Source: a virus. Taken from it: a stretch of 40,738 nt of DNA. This document shows positions 16,326 to 23,534 of this stretch, piece after piece. A program made the position numbers and the translations under genes. Where the stretch lies: positions 1-40,738 of the IMG/VR virus record IMGVR_UViG_3300007775_000016, one strand, 5' to 3'. Position 1 is the first letter of the stretch. Every line of letters starts with the position of its first letter. Below the pieces are notes generated by a model that saw nothing but the letters and a program-made list of their open reading frames with translations, was not told the origin of the DNA and ran no database searches.

Positions 16326-16676
16326 ATGAACGACGAGATGATCCTTGATGTAGTCTTCTTCCGCACCGAATCCGGCAACGAGCCGGTTCGTGAATGGTTG
16401 CGTGAGATGGCTGCTGCTGATCGCAAGTCGATTGGCGAAGATGTTCAGACCGTGCAGTTCAGATGGCCGCTTGGCATGCCTCTTGTTCGCAAGATGGAGA
16501 CCGGACTGTGGGAAGTGCGTTCCAAGGTTTCTGATGGACGCATCGCTCGCGTGTTTTTCACTGTCATTGACCGTGAAATGGTGTTGTTGCATGGCATCAT
16601 TAAAAAGAGCCAGAAAACGGCGGCGGGAGATTTGGAGCAAGCAAAGGATCGACGCAACAAATGGAGGAGAGGATAA
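16326..16676 (+). CDS. HigB/RelE-type toxin (phage Gp49-like family)
   Basis: A 116-residue protein with the phage Gp49-like/HigB pattern: EWLREMAAADRKSIGEDVQ, WPLGMPLVRKMETGLWEVRSK, then ARVFFTVIDREMVLLHGIIKKS and a C-terminal KDRRNKW. Such toxins are mRNA interferases of the RelE fold. The toxin-first order followed by a HTH antitoxin is the HigBA layout. It has no Shine-Dalgarno sequence and may be read from a leaderless mRNA. As a plus-strand island between terL and the methyltransferase, it looks like an inserted cargo module. Confidence 0.82.
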   Translation: MNDEMILDVVFFRTESGNEPVREWLREMAAADRKSIGEDVQTVQFRWPLGMPLVRKMETGLWEVRSKVSDGRIARVFFTVIDREMVLLHGIIKKSQKTAAGDLEQAKDRRNKWRRG

Positions 16677-16722
16677 AAGACCGATAGGTCTGTGGCTTGA
16701 GAGGCCCAACAGAGGAGACCAC

Positions 16723-17022
16723 ATGAAAATCGAGGCAAGGAAAGAAAACCAATATCGTGGAAGTCGTTTCGATGACTTTCTCGAAGAAGAAGGCATTCTC
16801 GAAGAATGCACTGCTGTAGCTGTAAAAAGAGTGTTTGCGATGGAGATGGCTGACGCCATGAAAAAGGAGCATGTAAACAAAACTGCCATGGCAAAAAAGA
16901 TGCACACCACCCGATCACAACTGGATCGTGTGCTTAGTGCAGATGAAACAGGCACAACAATTGATACGCTGGTTCGTGCTGCAGTAGCACTTGGGAAAAA
17001 ACTGGAGATCAGGCTCGCATAG
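16723..17022 (+). CDS. HigA-like antitoxin (HTH, XRE family)
   Basis: A 99-residue protein. The helix-turn-helix lies at about residues 50-85 (NKTAMAKKMHTTRSQLDRVL, then DTLVRAAVALGKKLEIRL). The N-terminus (SRFDDFLEEEGILEE) is typical of antitoxins paired with Gp49-like toxins. A good ribosome-binding site (AGAGGAG) precedes the ATG, 46 nt after the toxin stop. It is expected to bind the toxin and repress the shared promoter. Confidence 0.82.
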   Translation: MKIEARKENQYRGSRFDDFLEEEGILEECTAVAVKRVFAMEMADAMKKEHVNKTAMAKKMHTTRSQLDRVLSADETGTTIDTLVRAAVALGKKLEIRLA

Positions 17023-17370
17023 GTGCGTGCCTCGTCGGATATACTGGACGAGGCTCGTAACAATACAGACGCCATGCTGTCGGTTATTCTTCTGGATAAC
17101 CCCAGCACGGCCAAAGTGTGTGCAAGCTGGAGACTGGTGAAGGGAATGATGGCGATACCGGATGAAGCGGAATCGCTCGAATCCCTATGGCCGGCGCGGA
17201 TGCCTGAGAAGGTCACCAATGCAATTGCTGGCGCCACCATGTACCAGCCACAACGGGCGCTCACACTGATATCCCAACTTCGGCAGCATGGGCTGATCTT
17301 TCCAGACGGGACCATCCACAAGGCGGCTCGAAACTACCTGTTGAAACTGGCGAAAAACACGCTCGGCTGA
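17023..17370 (+). CDS. Phage protein of unknown function after the toxin-antitoxin pair
   Basis: A 115-residue protein starting with GTG one base after the antitoxin stop; an ATG at 17074 is an alternative. The C-terminal half reads PQRALTLISQLRQHGLIFPDG then TIHKAARNYLLKLAKNT. The IFPDGTI...A..YL pattern is one that I associate with conserved phage and plasmid proteins near terminase genes, with no known role. Its end abuts the stop of the converging ParB-methyltransferase gene. It is probably co-transcribed with the toxin-antitoxin pair. Confidence 0.6.
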   Translation: MRASSDILDEARNNTDAMLSVILLDNPSTAKVCASWRLVKGMMAIPDEAESLESLWPARMPEKVTNAIAGATMYQPQRALTLISQLRQHGLIFPDGTIHKAARNYLLKLAKNTLG

Positions 17371-18723
17371 TCACGTCGTCTCAGCCTCGCGCATGCAGGA
17401 TGGAACATCATCGAACAGACGCCCATCGATGTGCCTTGCCTGACAGCGGGTGAACTGCTGCCACCGCCTGACGATTACATCGGCGAACTTCTCATCCAAC
17501 TCCATCAGCCGCGCATGGCGGCCTGATTTTTCACAACTGATCAGAGTGCTTCCTGAACCACCACAGAAATCGAGCACCTTCTGAGCCGGCCGCGAACTAT
17601 TCTCGATAAACCTCTCCACCAGCTCGACCGGCTTCATTGTCGGGTGGAGTTCGCTGCGTTTCGGTTTGTCGACACTGGTAATGGTCGAAGCCGATATCTC
17701 GACCATTAGGTTGTCGCCGGTGACCCTCAGAATCTCATCACCGCTCTGGATGCTCCATTCGTTCTCTCCGGTCTGGCAGAAGCGGCCGCCGCCGAGATCG
17801 ACGATCGATGTCTGAGCGCGGCCACCATACCAACTATGAGCCGCACCCTGTTTCCAGCCGTAGAGGATCGGCTCGTGGATCCACTGATAGTCAGACCGGG
17901 AGAGGGTGAACTGGTTTTTTCTCCAAATGAGGCATGCGGCAAGCTTGAATCCGGCAGATAGAAAGCTGTTGCGGAATGAAAGGCCGATCTCTCCGCCATC
18001 GGCATGCGCCACATAGATCGGAGCGCCTTCCTTCATGAAGGTGTGGGCGGTGGTGAACATATCCAAGAGCAGCTGGCGGAAATCGGCATCGGCCATGCTG
18101 TCGTTTTTGATCTTGCCGGCGCTGCCTTCATAATCGACATTATAGGGAGGGTCGACAAACACCATATCGACAGGCGTGCCATCGAGAAGCTGCTCCATCT
18201 GTTCAAGGTTGGTTGAATCACCGCACATGATGCGGTGGTTGCCGAGAATCCAGATGTCGCCAGGGCGACTGACGCATTCGGGCTCGACCGGCGGGACATC
18301 ATCCTCATCGGTGTAGTAGGTGGCGTTGTCGGCCTCGAACTCGGCCATCATCTCTGCGAGCTCAGTCTCATCGAAACCGGATAGCAGAAGATCAACATCG
18401 TCCATCTCCGACAGCAGGCGCTTGAGCAGTTCATCGTCCCACTCTCCGGAGATTTTGTTCAGGGCGAGATTGAGCGCCTTCTCCTTGCCATCGTCCAGAT
18501 CAACCCAGTAGACCGGCACGGTGCTGTCGCCACGCTTCTCGGCAGCCTTGATACGCTGATGCCCGCCCACCACATTGCCGTTGCGACGGTTGGCCACCAC
18601 CGGCTGCACAAATCCGAACTCATCAAGACCGAGCGATAGCTTCTCCAGCATCTCATCGCTGATGCTGCGCGGGTTGTATGGCGCGGGGTTAAGCCTGCTG
18701 ATCTCTACATCTTCAATTTTCAT
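17371..18723 (-). CDS. ParB-like nuclease domain fused to DNA methyltransferase
   Basis: A 450-residue protein. Residues 1-~115 are ParB-like (LNPAPYNPRSI, then GGHQRIKAAEKRG). The rest is an amino-methyltransferase: DPPY at 191-194 in VFVDPPYNVDYEG, and the SAM-binding FCGGSGST motif near the C-terminus after HPTMKPVELVE. The order DPPY before FxGxG indicates a beta-type N6-adenine or N4-cytosine enzyme. Such fusions are common beside phage terminases, where they may protect DNA or mark it for packaging. AGGAGA sits before the ATG. Confidence 0.9.
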   Translation of the reverse strand: MKIEDVEISRLNPAPYNPRSISDEMLEKLSLGLDEFGFVQPVVANRRNGNVVGGHQRIKAAEKRGDSTVPVYWVDLDDGKEKALNLALNKISGEWDDELLKRLLSEMDDVDLLLSGFDETELAEMMAEFEADNATYYTDEDDVPPVEPECVSRPGDIWILGNHRIMCGDSTNLEQMEQLLDGTPVDMVFVDPPYNVDYEGSAGKIKNDSMADADFRQLLLDMFTTAHTFMKEGAPIYVAHADGGEIGLSFRNSFLSAGFKLAACLIWRKNQFTLSRSDYQWIHEPILYGWKQGAAHSWYGGRAQTSIVDLGGGRFCQTGENEWSIQSGDEILRVTGDNLMVEISASTITSVDKPKRSELHPTMKPVELVERFIENSSRPAQKVLDFCGGSGSTLISCEKSGRHARLMELDEKFADVIVRRWQQFTRCQARHIDGRLFDDVPSCMREAETT

Positions 18724-18724
18724 C

Positions 18725-18973
18725 TTATTCTCTCCTGATAACCAAAACTGTGACAGCGAAGGCACCGCGACCGGGTGCACGGGCTTCGACAAAGCGGCCT
18801 CGCTTGACGGCGATCAGCTGACGCTGGCGGCGCGGGGTGTATGCATGCCTCCACCAGGTGCGCTTGCAGAAACCAACGCGCCCGGTGAGACGCTGCATCT
18901 CCGCTTCTGTGAAATGCCCCCGCACGACAATGCGGATATCGTTGTGATCCAGCACCTCTCCATCGCGGATCAT
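18725..18973 (-). CDS. Small basic protein, unknown function
   Basis: An 82-residue, Arg-rich protein: MIRDGEVLDHNDIRIVVRGHF..., then FCKRTWWRHAYTPRRQRQL and VKRGRFVEARAPG. I do not recognise a family. The ATG overlaps the nuclease stop by 4 nt and its stop lies in the ribosome-binding region of the methyltransferase, so it is clearly part of the operon. The basic, aromatic composition would suit nucleic acid binding. Confidence 0.65.
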   Translation of the reverse strand: MIRDGEVLDHNDIRIVVRGHFTEAEMQRLTGRVGFCKRTWWRHAYTPRRQRQLIAVKRGRFVEARAPGRGAFAVTVLVIRRE

Positions 18974-19860
18974 TTGAGTGCCTTCTCCAAACGGTCAGCC
19001 AGTGACATAACATCGCTGGAATGAACCCTTGCCATTTTAACCATCTTCTCTGCCATCGACCTCTCAATTGTCTTGACGTTTTCCGCAACCCAGCTAGCGG
19101 CCGTCCAGTTTCTGTATTGAGGATCACCACCTCCAAAATGCAAACACTCACGCATCAGCCTGTCTGGGTTTGACATCCACTCTGGAGGCGACACCCCAGC
19201 CTCTAACATTGCAGAAGAGTAAGCAGCCAAAGCCGATCTTATAGCCATCAATTCATCACTTATTCGCTTCTCTGCGATGGCTTTAGATTTATCTTCTATC
19301 CTGCGATGTATTTCGTCTTCAAACGTCACAGCAATCAGCTCTCCGAGTTCATCACGTGTCATTTTTCTATCGGCATATCGCCAAATTAGATCGGTGTAGA
19401 CATCGCGCTTTGACTGCCGTGCTATTGCTGCAATTTCAGTCATTGTGAAATCACGAGAATCTCTCCACTGCGCTCGTTTTAAGGCTCGGAGCTTTCCGGT
19501 TTTGGTTGGCACCAGTAGCCCACATCCCTCTGGAATCTCATCAGTTTTCGCAATGCCAGGAGAGCAAACGAACCAAAACTCATTACTGACTTCCATCCCC
19601 CACATTCGCTTATGAGGTTGGTTCAGTTCACGCAGAAAGTCAGAGCGTGATACCTTGATCTCAAATGCATATCTTGCATGCCTTTCGCTTGGGTAAAGAT
19701 TCAACACAAAAGCATCAAGTGATCTGGTCTGATTGGGAAACCCTGTTCCGTTGCGAAGCTCAAAAAAGACCGCGAACTTATTCGTTTTTCCGCTATCAGC
19801 ACCGTACCGCTCTGCGATCAACACCTGCAGTTGGTGTGTAGAAAACTCAGGATTCGTCAT
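18970..19860 (-). CDS. MmcB-like PD-(D/E)xK nuclease family protein
   Basis: A 296-residue protein starting MTNPEFSTHQLQVLIAERYG. The signature is LDAFVLNLYP...YAFEIKVSRSDFLREL, with D49, E67 and K69 as a PD-(D/E)xK-type metal site, then SNEFWFVCSPGIAK and IPEGCGLLVP. This resembles MmcB-type DNA repair nucleases. The C-terminal half is helical. The gene overlaps the terminase small subunit-like gene by 14 nt. It may process phage or host DNA before packaging; the substrate is unknown. Confidence 0.65.
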   Translation of the reverse strand: MTNPEFSTHQLQVLIAERYGADSGKTNKFAVFFELRNGTGFPNQTRSLDAFVLNLYPSERHARYAFEIKVSRSDFLRELNQPHKRMWGMEVSNEFWFVCSPGIAKTDEIPEGCGLLVPTKTGKLRALKRAQWRDSRDFTMTEIAAIARQSKRDVYTDLIWRYADRKMTRDELGELIAVTFEDEIHRRIEDKSKAIAEKRISDELMAIRSALAAYSSAMLEAGVSPPEWMSNPDRLMRECLHFGGGDPQYRNWTAASWVAENVKTIERSMAEKMVKMARVHSSDVMSLADRLEKALK

Positions 19861-20563
19861 TTTGCACCACCTCGGCATCGGTGATCTCGGACTCATCGAA
19901 GGCGGGGACTTGCATCTCCTTCGGAATGAGACGGGAGAGCTGACGGGTCAGTTCGGCACCGGTCTGTAGTTCATCATCCTTTTGCACCACCTTCGCCTGA
20001 GATTGTGGCGTAGCGAGAAACTCCTGCAGATTGATGCCGAGCTTCTCCATGATTTTGATCATGGTGTGGATCTGCGGGTTCTCGCGCTCTTTGATGCCGA
20101 CGCGTTTACCTTCGGCGTTGAGAATGTCTTCACTGATCCATGTGCCGCGTGCCTGCACATCAGCAAACATCTGCTGAATGATGGAGATGTTCATGCCCAT
20201 GAGGGTGGCGGCCAAACCCTGAAGCGGGACCATGTCGCCATTCTGGGCAGCAATGATCGCTTCGGTGGATTCTTCAACGGTATTCCAATCACCTACATCG
20301 AGGCACTTGCCACCGGGGCCGGTCTTTTCTGCCAGCACGAAAACACATGACTCAAACTTCGGGCACGTGGACTTGCACGGCTTGCCGACCATCGATGAGC
20401 GGACGGAGGTGGCGGTGTGCCCATGTTTCCATGCGTTCATGGCGCTCTTCTGTTTGCCCTTCTGGGTGACGGGGCCGGTCTTGTTTTTGTTGGCCTCTTT
20501 CGCGGCACTCTTTCGCTGTGCGAGTTCGGCCTCGGAGAGTGGCGATCCTTTTTTGCGGGGCAT
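19847..20563 (-). CDS. Putative terminase small subunit
   Basis: A 238-residue protein with a basic N-terminus (MPRKKGSPLSEAELAQRKSA, then TQKGKQKSAMNAWKHGHTA), a Cys cluster (CKSTCPKFESC ... GGKC), and a helical C-terminus with an acidic end. DNA-binding basic N-termini and this place in the operon suit a small terminase that recognises packaging DNA. The four-Cys cluster could bind zinc. The function is inferred from order; the nuclease and methyltransferase lie between it and terL. Confidence 0.5.
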   Translation of the reverse strand: MPRKKGSPLSEAELAQRKSAAKEANKNKTGPVTQKGKQKSAMNAWKHGHTATSVRSSMVGKPCKSTCPKFESCVFVLAEKTGPGGKCLDVGDWNTVEESTEAIIAAQNGDMVPLQGLAATLMGMNISIIQQMFADVQARGTWISEDILNAEGKRVGIKERENPQIHTMIKIMEKLGINLQEFLATPQSQAKVVQKDDELQTGAELTRQLSRLIPKEMQVPAFDESEITDAEVVQNDES

Positions 20564-20883
20564 CAACACACCTCCCGAGCGACTTTCTGCGAGGCAACGA
20601 TCTGGCGGATGCGGCTTGGATTGAGATCGTACTCCATGGCAAGCTGACTGGTGTTGGTGCCGGTGTGACGATTGCATATCTCTTTGTCGCGGGCGTCGCG
20701 GGCTAGTTTGCGAAAGAAGTTGTTGGCAGATGGAACGTACATCTCGCAGCCACGGGTGCCACCCAGTGTGTTGAGGATATCACTCAGCACCTCAACACCG
20801 TATCGGCGGCCCAGTTGTGCCAGCTCGCTATCTTCCGATGCGGTAGCCAGCAGGGCGGTCATCTCCTCAAGGGTAAAGCTCAT
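20563..20883 (-). CDS. Mor-type transcription activator
   Basis: A 106-residue protein of the Mu Mor/C family. The signature is GGTRGCEMYVPSANNFFRKL followed by RDARDKEICNRHTGTNTSQ, then the HTH LAMEYDLNPSRIRQIVASQK at 81-100. Mor switches on middle transcription in Mu. Here it is encoded directly before the packaging and head operon, so it probably activates late genes. The ATG overlaps the stop of the upstream recombinase (ATGA). It is unusual to find it in a phage with a Cro/repressor switch. Confidence 0.85.
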   Translation of the reverse strand: MSFTLEEMTALLATASEDSELAQLGRRYGVEVLSDILNTLGGTRGCEMYVPSANNFFRKLARDARDKEICNRHTGTNTSQLAMEYDLNPSRIRQIVASQKVAREVC

Positions 20884-21821
20884 GATGTGACCCCCAGCTG
20901 CTTCCAGCGGGATGATGGAATGCGGGCTTTTTGGAGATGTCTCTCCGAGATGGCGATGTAACCCCATGTTGTCTCCTCTTTGGCGTGGCCCATTAAGATG
21001 CGAATCTCGCCGACAGGGATATCGGCGTCGTACAGATCGGTGGCGTAGGTGCTGCGCAGCTTGTGTAGAAAAACATTCTGATCGGACAGACCTACACGGC
21101 GGGCAACGCGTTTGATTACGGAGTGAAGCCCACCATTGCCGAGACCGTGTCCGGATTGTCTGTTCTGATTTCCATGCAGGGCGACGAACAGGCTGGTTGA
21201 AGCTGGGTCTGCATATTTCTGCCGGATGATTAGCCAGGTCTTGAGCGCAGGGACAATCGGCCCCTCAAATGGAACAACGCGGTGCTTCGAGCCCTTGCCG
21301 ATCACATGGATGCGGCCGGTGCGGGCGCCAAGGGCTACACGGTCCAGAGTGAGGTTCGCCATTTCGTTTCGACGAAGGCCGGTGGCATAGAACAACAGCA
21401 CAATGCAGCGATCGCGGAATTCGGTGTCGGTCGGATGTTCGATATCCGAGAAGAGTGCGATCAATTCTGATGGGCTGAACTTCTGTGCGGATTTTCTGCT
21501 GAACTTAGGAGTGGGAACACCGTCGCATGGGTTGGCCTTGAGGTGACCTTTATCCACCATCCAGTTGCAGACCGAGCGCAGCGACGAAAGCCGACTGGCG
21601 CGGGTAGCATTGGAGTGGTTGCCACAGTTGATCGCCAGATGTTTCATCCACTCTTCAACTGTGTCGCGCGTCAATGGCAGCGAATGACTGTACACCCAAC
21701 CGAAAAACAAACCGGCAATGCGGCAATATTTCTCTGCCGCCGTAGTGCTGCAGCCTTTGGTGATCACATGATACTCGGAGAATGCTTTCGCAAGATGGGG
21801 TGTCCAGATACCATCCATCAT
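20880..21821 (-). CDS. Second tyrosine recombinase (XerC/D-like)
   Basis: A 313-residue site-specific recombinase. Catalytic residues are all visible: R150 in ATGLRRNEM, K176 in VIGKGSKHR, H253 and R256 in HKLRSTYAT, H279 in MGHAKEET, and nucleophile Y288 in WGYIAIS. The N-terminal SAM-like core-binding domain is present. I take the ATG at 21821, which overlaps an upstream stop by ATGA; TTG at 21836 is also possible. It is distinct from the integrase beside attP. It could act in resolving phage multimers, or on an unknown second site. Confidence 0.88.
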   Translation of the reverse strand: MMDGIWTPHLAKAFSEYHVITKGCSTTAAEKYCRIAGLFFGWVYSHSLPLTRDTVEEWMKHLAINCGNHSNATRASRLSSLRSVCNWMVDKGHLKANPCDGVPTPKFSRKSAQKFSPSELIALFSDIEHPTDTEFRDRCIVLLFYATGLRRNEMANLTLDRVALGARTGRIHVIGKGSKHRVVPFEGPIVPALKTWLIIRQKYADPASTSLFVALHGNQNRQSGHGLGNGGLHSVIKRVARRVGLSDQNVFLHKLRSTYATDLYDADIPVGEIRILMGHAKEETTWGYIAISERHLQKARIPSSRWKQLGVTS

Positions 21822-22189
21822 ACGGCGAAGCCCCAAAACCGAAACGTGATATCAGCCCGAAAATTTAGCGCCACATAGTGTAGGGGGTGGGGGTCTTGCT
21901 CCTGAGCTTTTGATGGGGGGGTACCCCCTGCAAACACGGTGGAACCACCACGCACCAATAAACCACAGTAAAAACAGCCACTTGCAAGGCTATTTATGCA
22001 ATCGTTCCGGTGGTTCCGATTTCCTTTTTTCGAAACTTGTTGTCCCAGAACCGAAAGGGCGCGACATGGTGTCATCGTACCTTGTTGCGGCAGTAGGTCG
22101 AACCGTAGTTTTTTGCTTATGGTTTGAGCGTAACTACAGAACATCATTACCATTTCGGCTAATTGGACAAAGAGAAAAGGAAGCATCAT
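21818..22189 (-). CDS. Doubtful ORF coupled at both ends, in the dnaC-recombinase gap
   Basis: A 123-codon frame. Its ATG overlaps the helicase-loader stop by ATGA and its stop overlaps the recombinase ATG by ATGA, exactly like the real genes of this operon. The protein itself is odd: many Cys and Met, no clear domain, ending ALNFRADITFRFWGFAV. That C-terminal style recalls Ash/Icd-like phage proteins, but I cannot verify it. If it is not translated, the gap of about 350 nt holds only the palindrome listed below. Confidence 0.35.
   Translation of the reverse strand: MMLPFLFVQLAEMVMMFCSYAQTISKKLRFDLLPQQGTMTPCRALSVLGQQVSKKGNRNHRNDCINSLASGCFYCGLLVRGGSTVFAGGTPPSKAQEQDPHPLHYVALNFRADITFRFWGFAV
21917..21928. 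repeat. Perfect GC palindrome GGGGGTACCCCC
   Basis: A 12-bp perfect palindrome in a run of G and C. It lies 18 nt from a second near-palindrome (GGTGGAACCACC at about 21939). A further related GGTGGTTCC lies at about 22010. The role is unknown: candidates are a regulatory hairpin, a recombinase site or a packaging site. Confidence 0.5.
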
Positions 22190-22887
22190 GCGCCTCTTCT
22201 CCTCGCCGATGGCCAGTCAAACACGACACCTCTGGAAGACTCATTCATCCGGTCGATCACTCGAGGGTGAAGGTTCGACTTCAAGGTGTCCCAATCCTTG
22301 TTTGAAATGATGATCGTCTGCCGGTCAAACTCGATACGCTCGGCCAGAATATCTGACAGGATCTTCTTGTCATACACCGACAGTGGCTCGGTGGCAATCT
22401 CATCAATGACCAGAAGAGGTGATCGAATGAAACGGTTTTTTATCTTCCGAGTGTTTCCAGACTTACAATCGATTGCATCCTTCAGCTCGGTAAAGAGGTG
22501 TGATGCGAGAGAGTACAGTCCAACCTTCCTGTGCACGATCGATGCTTCGTACAATACGATGGCGGCAAGGGTTGTTTTCCCGGTTCCATAACCGGGTTCG
22601 CTCTTGGCTCCGGAAAAAATCAACGTCCGGTATTTTCCATCGAGGAAATCTCTGGCCTGTGCCATGGCATTCTGTTGACCAGGTAGATCCGTCCAATAGT
22701 AATCCATTCTCAAGCAATGGTACTTTGGTGCCAGCCCCATCTCTTTGCATCTGGAGAAAAGTTCATCGCTGGCTTTCTTTCTCTTCAGTTCACACAAATC
22801 ACACTCACACTCTCCCTCTATGTGCGTCCACTCTTCTTCGGTGTCGAGATGCTCAGGGATTTTGAATAGCTCACGAACATTATTCAT
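22186..22887 (-). CDS. DnaC-like helicase loader ATPase
   Basis: A 233-residue AAA+ protein. Walker A is GYGTGKTT at 99-106 and Walker B is LLVIDEI at 158-164; a later NLHPRVIDRM segment resembles the sensor/Arg-finger region of DnaC. The N-terminus carries C27, C29 and C32, a possible zinc site. It loads the host replicative helicase at the phage origin. The gene directly follows the initiator gene with a 4-nt overlap, as in lambda O-P type modules. Confidence 0.85.
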   Translation of the reverse strand: MNNVRELFKIPEHLDTEEEWTHIEGECECDLCELKRKKASDELFSRCKEMGLAPKYHCLRMDYYWTDLPGQQNAMAQARDFLDGKYRTLIFSGAKSEPGYGTGKTTLAAIVLYEASIVHRKVGLYSLASHLFTELKDAIDCKSGNTRKIKNRFIRSPLLVIDEIATEPLSVYDKKILSDILAERIEFDRQTIIISNKDWDTLKSNLHPRVIDRMNESSRGVVFDWPSARRRGA

Positions 22888-23534
22888 CCAACAACCTCCC
22901 TCTCTCTTTCATTAATCTCAGAGGTAGATAGAGAGATAGAGTCTGTATTCTCTGTGTCCTCTGTACCCTCTGTTTCGGGCGCATGCATACCCGCGCGCTC
23001 AGGCATGCGTGTTACGCGCGCGTGAGTTTCGGGAACCGTTCTAAACGGTTTCGGTAACGGTTGGTTAACGGTTTCGGTAACGGTTAGTTTTGTAAGCTTT
23101 TCAAGGGTTGACGCGAAGTAGCTCCTCTCCTGATCAACACTGCTTTGGAAGTCATTCATGATGGATTGTTGAACAGTCGGAGCGACTGATGCCGGCAGGT
23201 TGGATGCGTTTTTCATGGCGCCGATCCAGATGTTTGGATTGGCCGCCTGCATCATTGAGAAACCATGGATGAATAAGATGCTTTTATCTGGCCACCAGCG
23301 AACCATCTGCCCAAGTTCGGAGATCGCTCGATCGACACGTTTGAGTCTCGTTAATCGCATGAACGATCGAAACCCTGCGAGATCCGCCATCCGCTCTCTC
23401 GATGCATAGATGACACCGCAAAGATTTGTCTCGCTGGAAGTATAGATGGCTGCGTAGAGAGCGATTGCATCGGTCGACAGCTGTTGATCCACAGCTCCGA
23501 TCGGAATGCTCCTGAAGCGATATCCGTTGCTCAT
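22884..23534 (-). CDS. Replication initiator (O-like) with internal origin
   Basis: A 216-residue protein. Residues ~1-95 look like a winged-helix initiator (LSTDAIALYAAIYTSSETN, RERMADLAGFRSFMRLTRL). The C-terminal half is low-complexity and ends in an acidic Ser/Thr/Glu tail. Inside the coding sequence lie tandem 23-bp repeats that would be the binding sites for the protein, as in lambda O. Its ATG overlaps the methyltransferase stop and its stop overlaps the loader start. The class is inferred from order, repeats and general fold pattern. Confidence 0.7.
   Translation of the reverse strand: MSNGYRFRSIPIGAVDQQLSTDAIALYAAIYTSSETNLCGVIYASRERMADLAGFRSFMRLTRLKRVDRAISELGQMVRWWPDKSILFIHGFSMMQAANPNIWIGAMKNASNLPASVAPTVQQSIMNDFQSSVDQERSYFASTLEKLTKLTVTETVNQPLPKPFRTVPETHARVTRMPERAGMHAPETEGTEDTENTDSISLSTSEINEREREVVG
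23034..23089. repeat. Iterons: probable origin of replication
   Basis: Two adjacent 23-bp direct repeats (23044-23066 and 23067-23089) differ at one base. Each contains AACGGTT twice. An inverted copy, AACCGTT, lies at 23034-23040, making a palindrome with the first AACGGTT. Repeats inside an initiator gene, next to a helicase loader gene, are the lambda-type origin layout. An AT-rich unwinding segment is not obvious. Confidence 0.7.

Noticed and set aside
23044-23089. CRISPR array
   Set aside because: The two repeats are directly adjacent with no spacers and lie in a coding sequence; they fit iterons.
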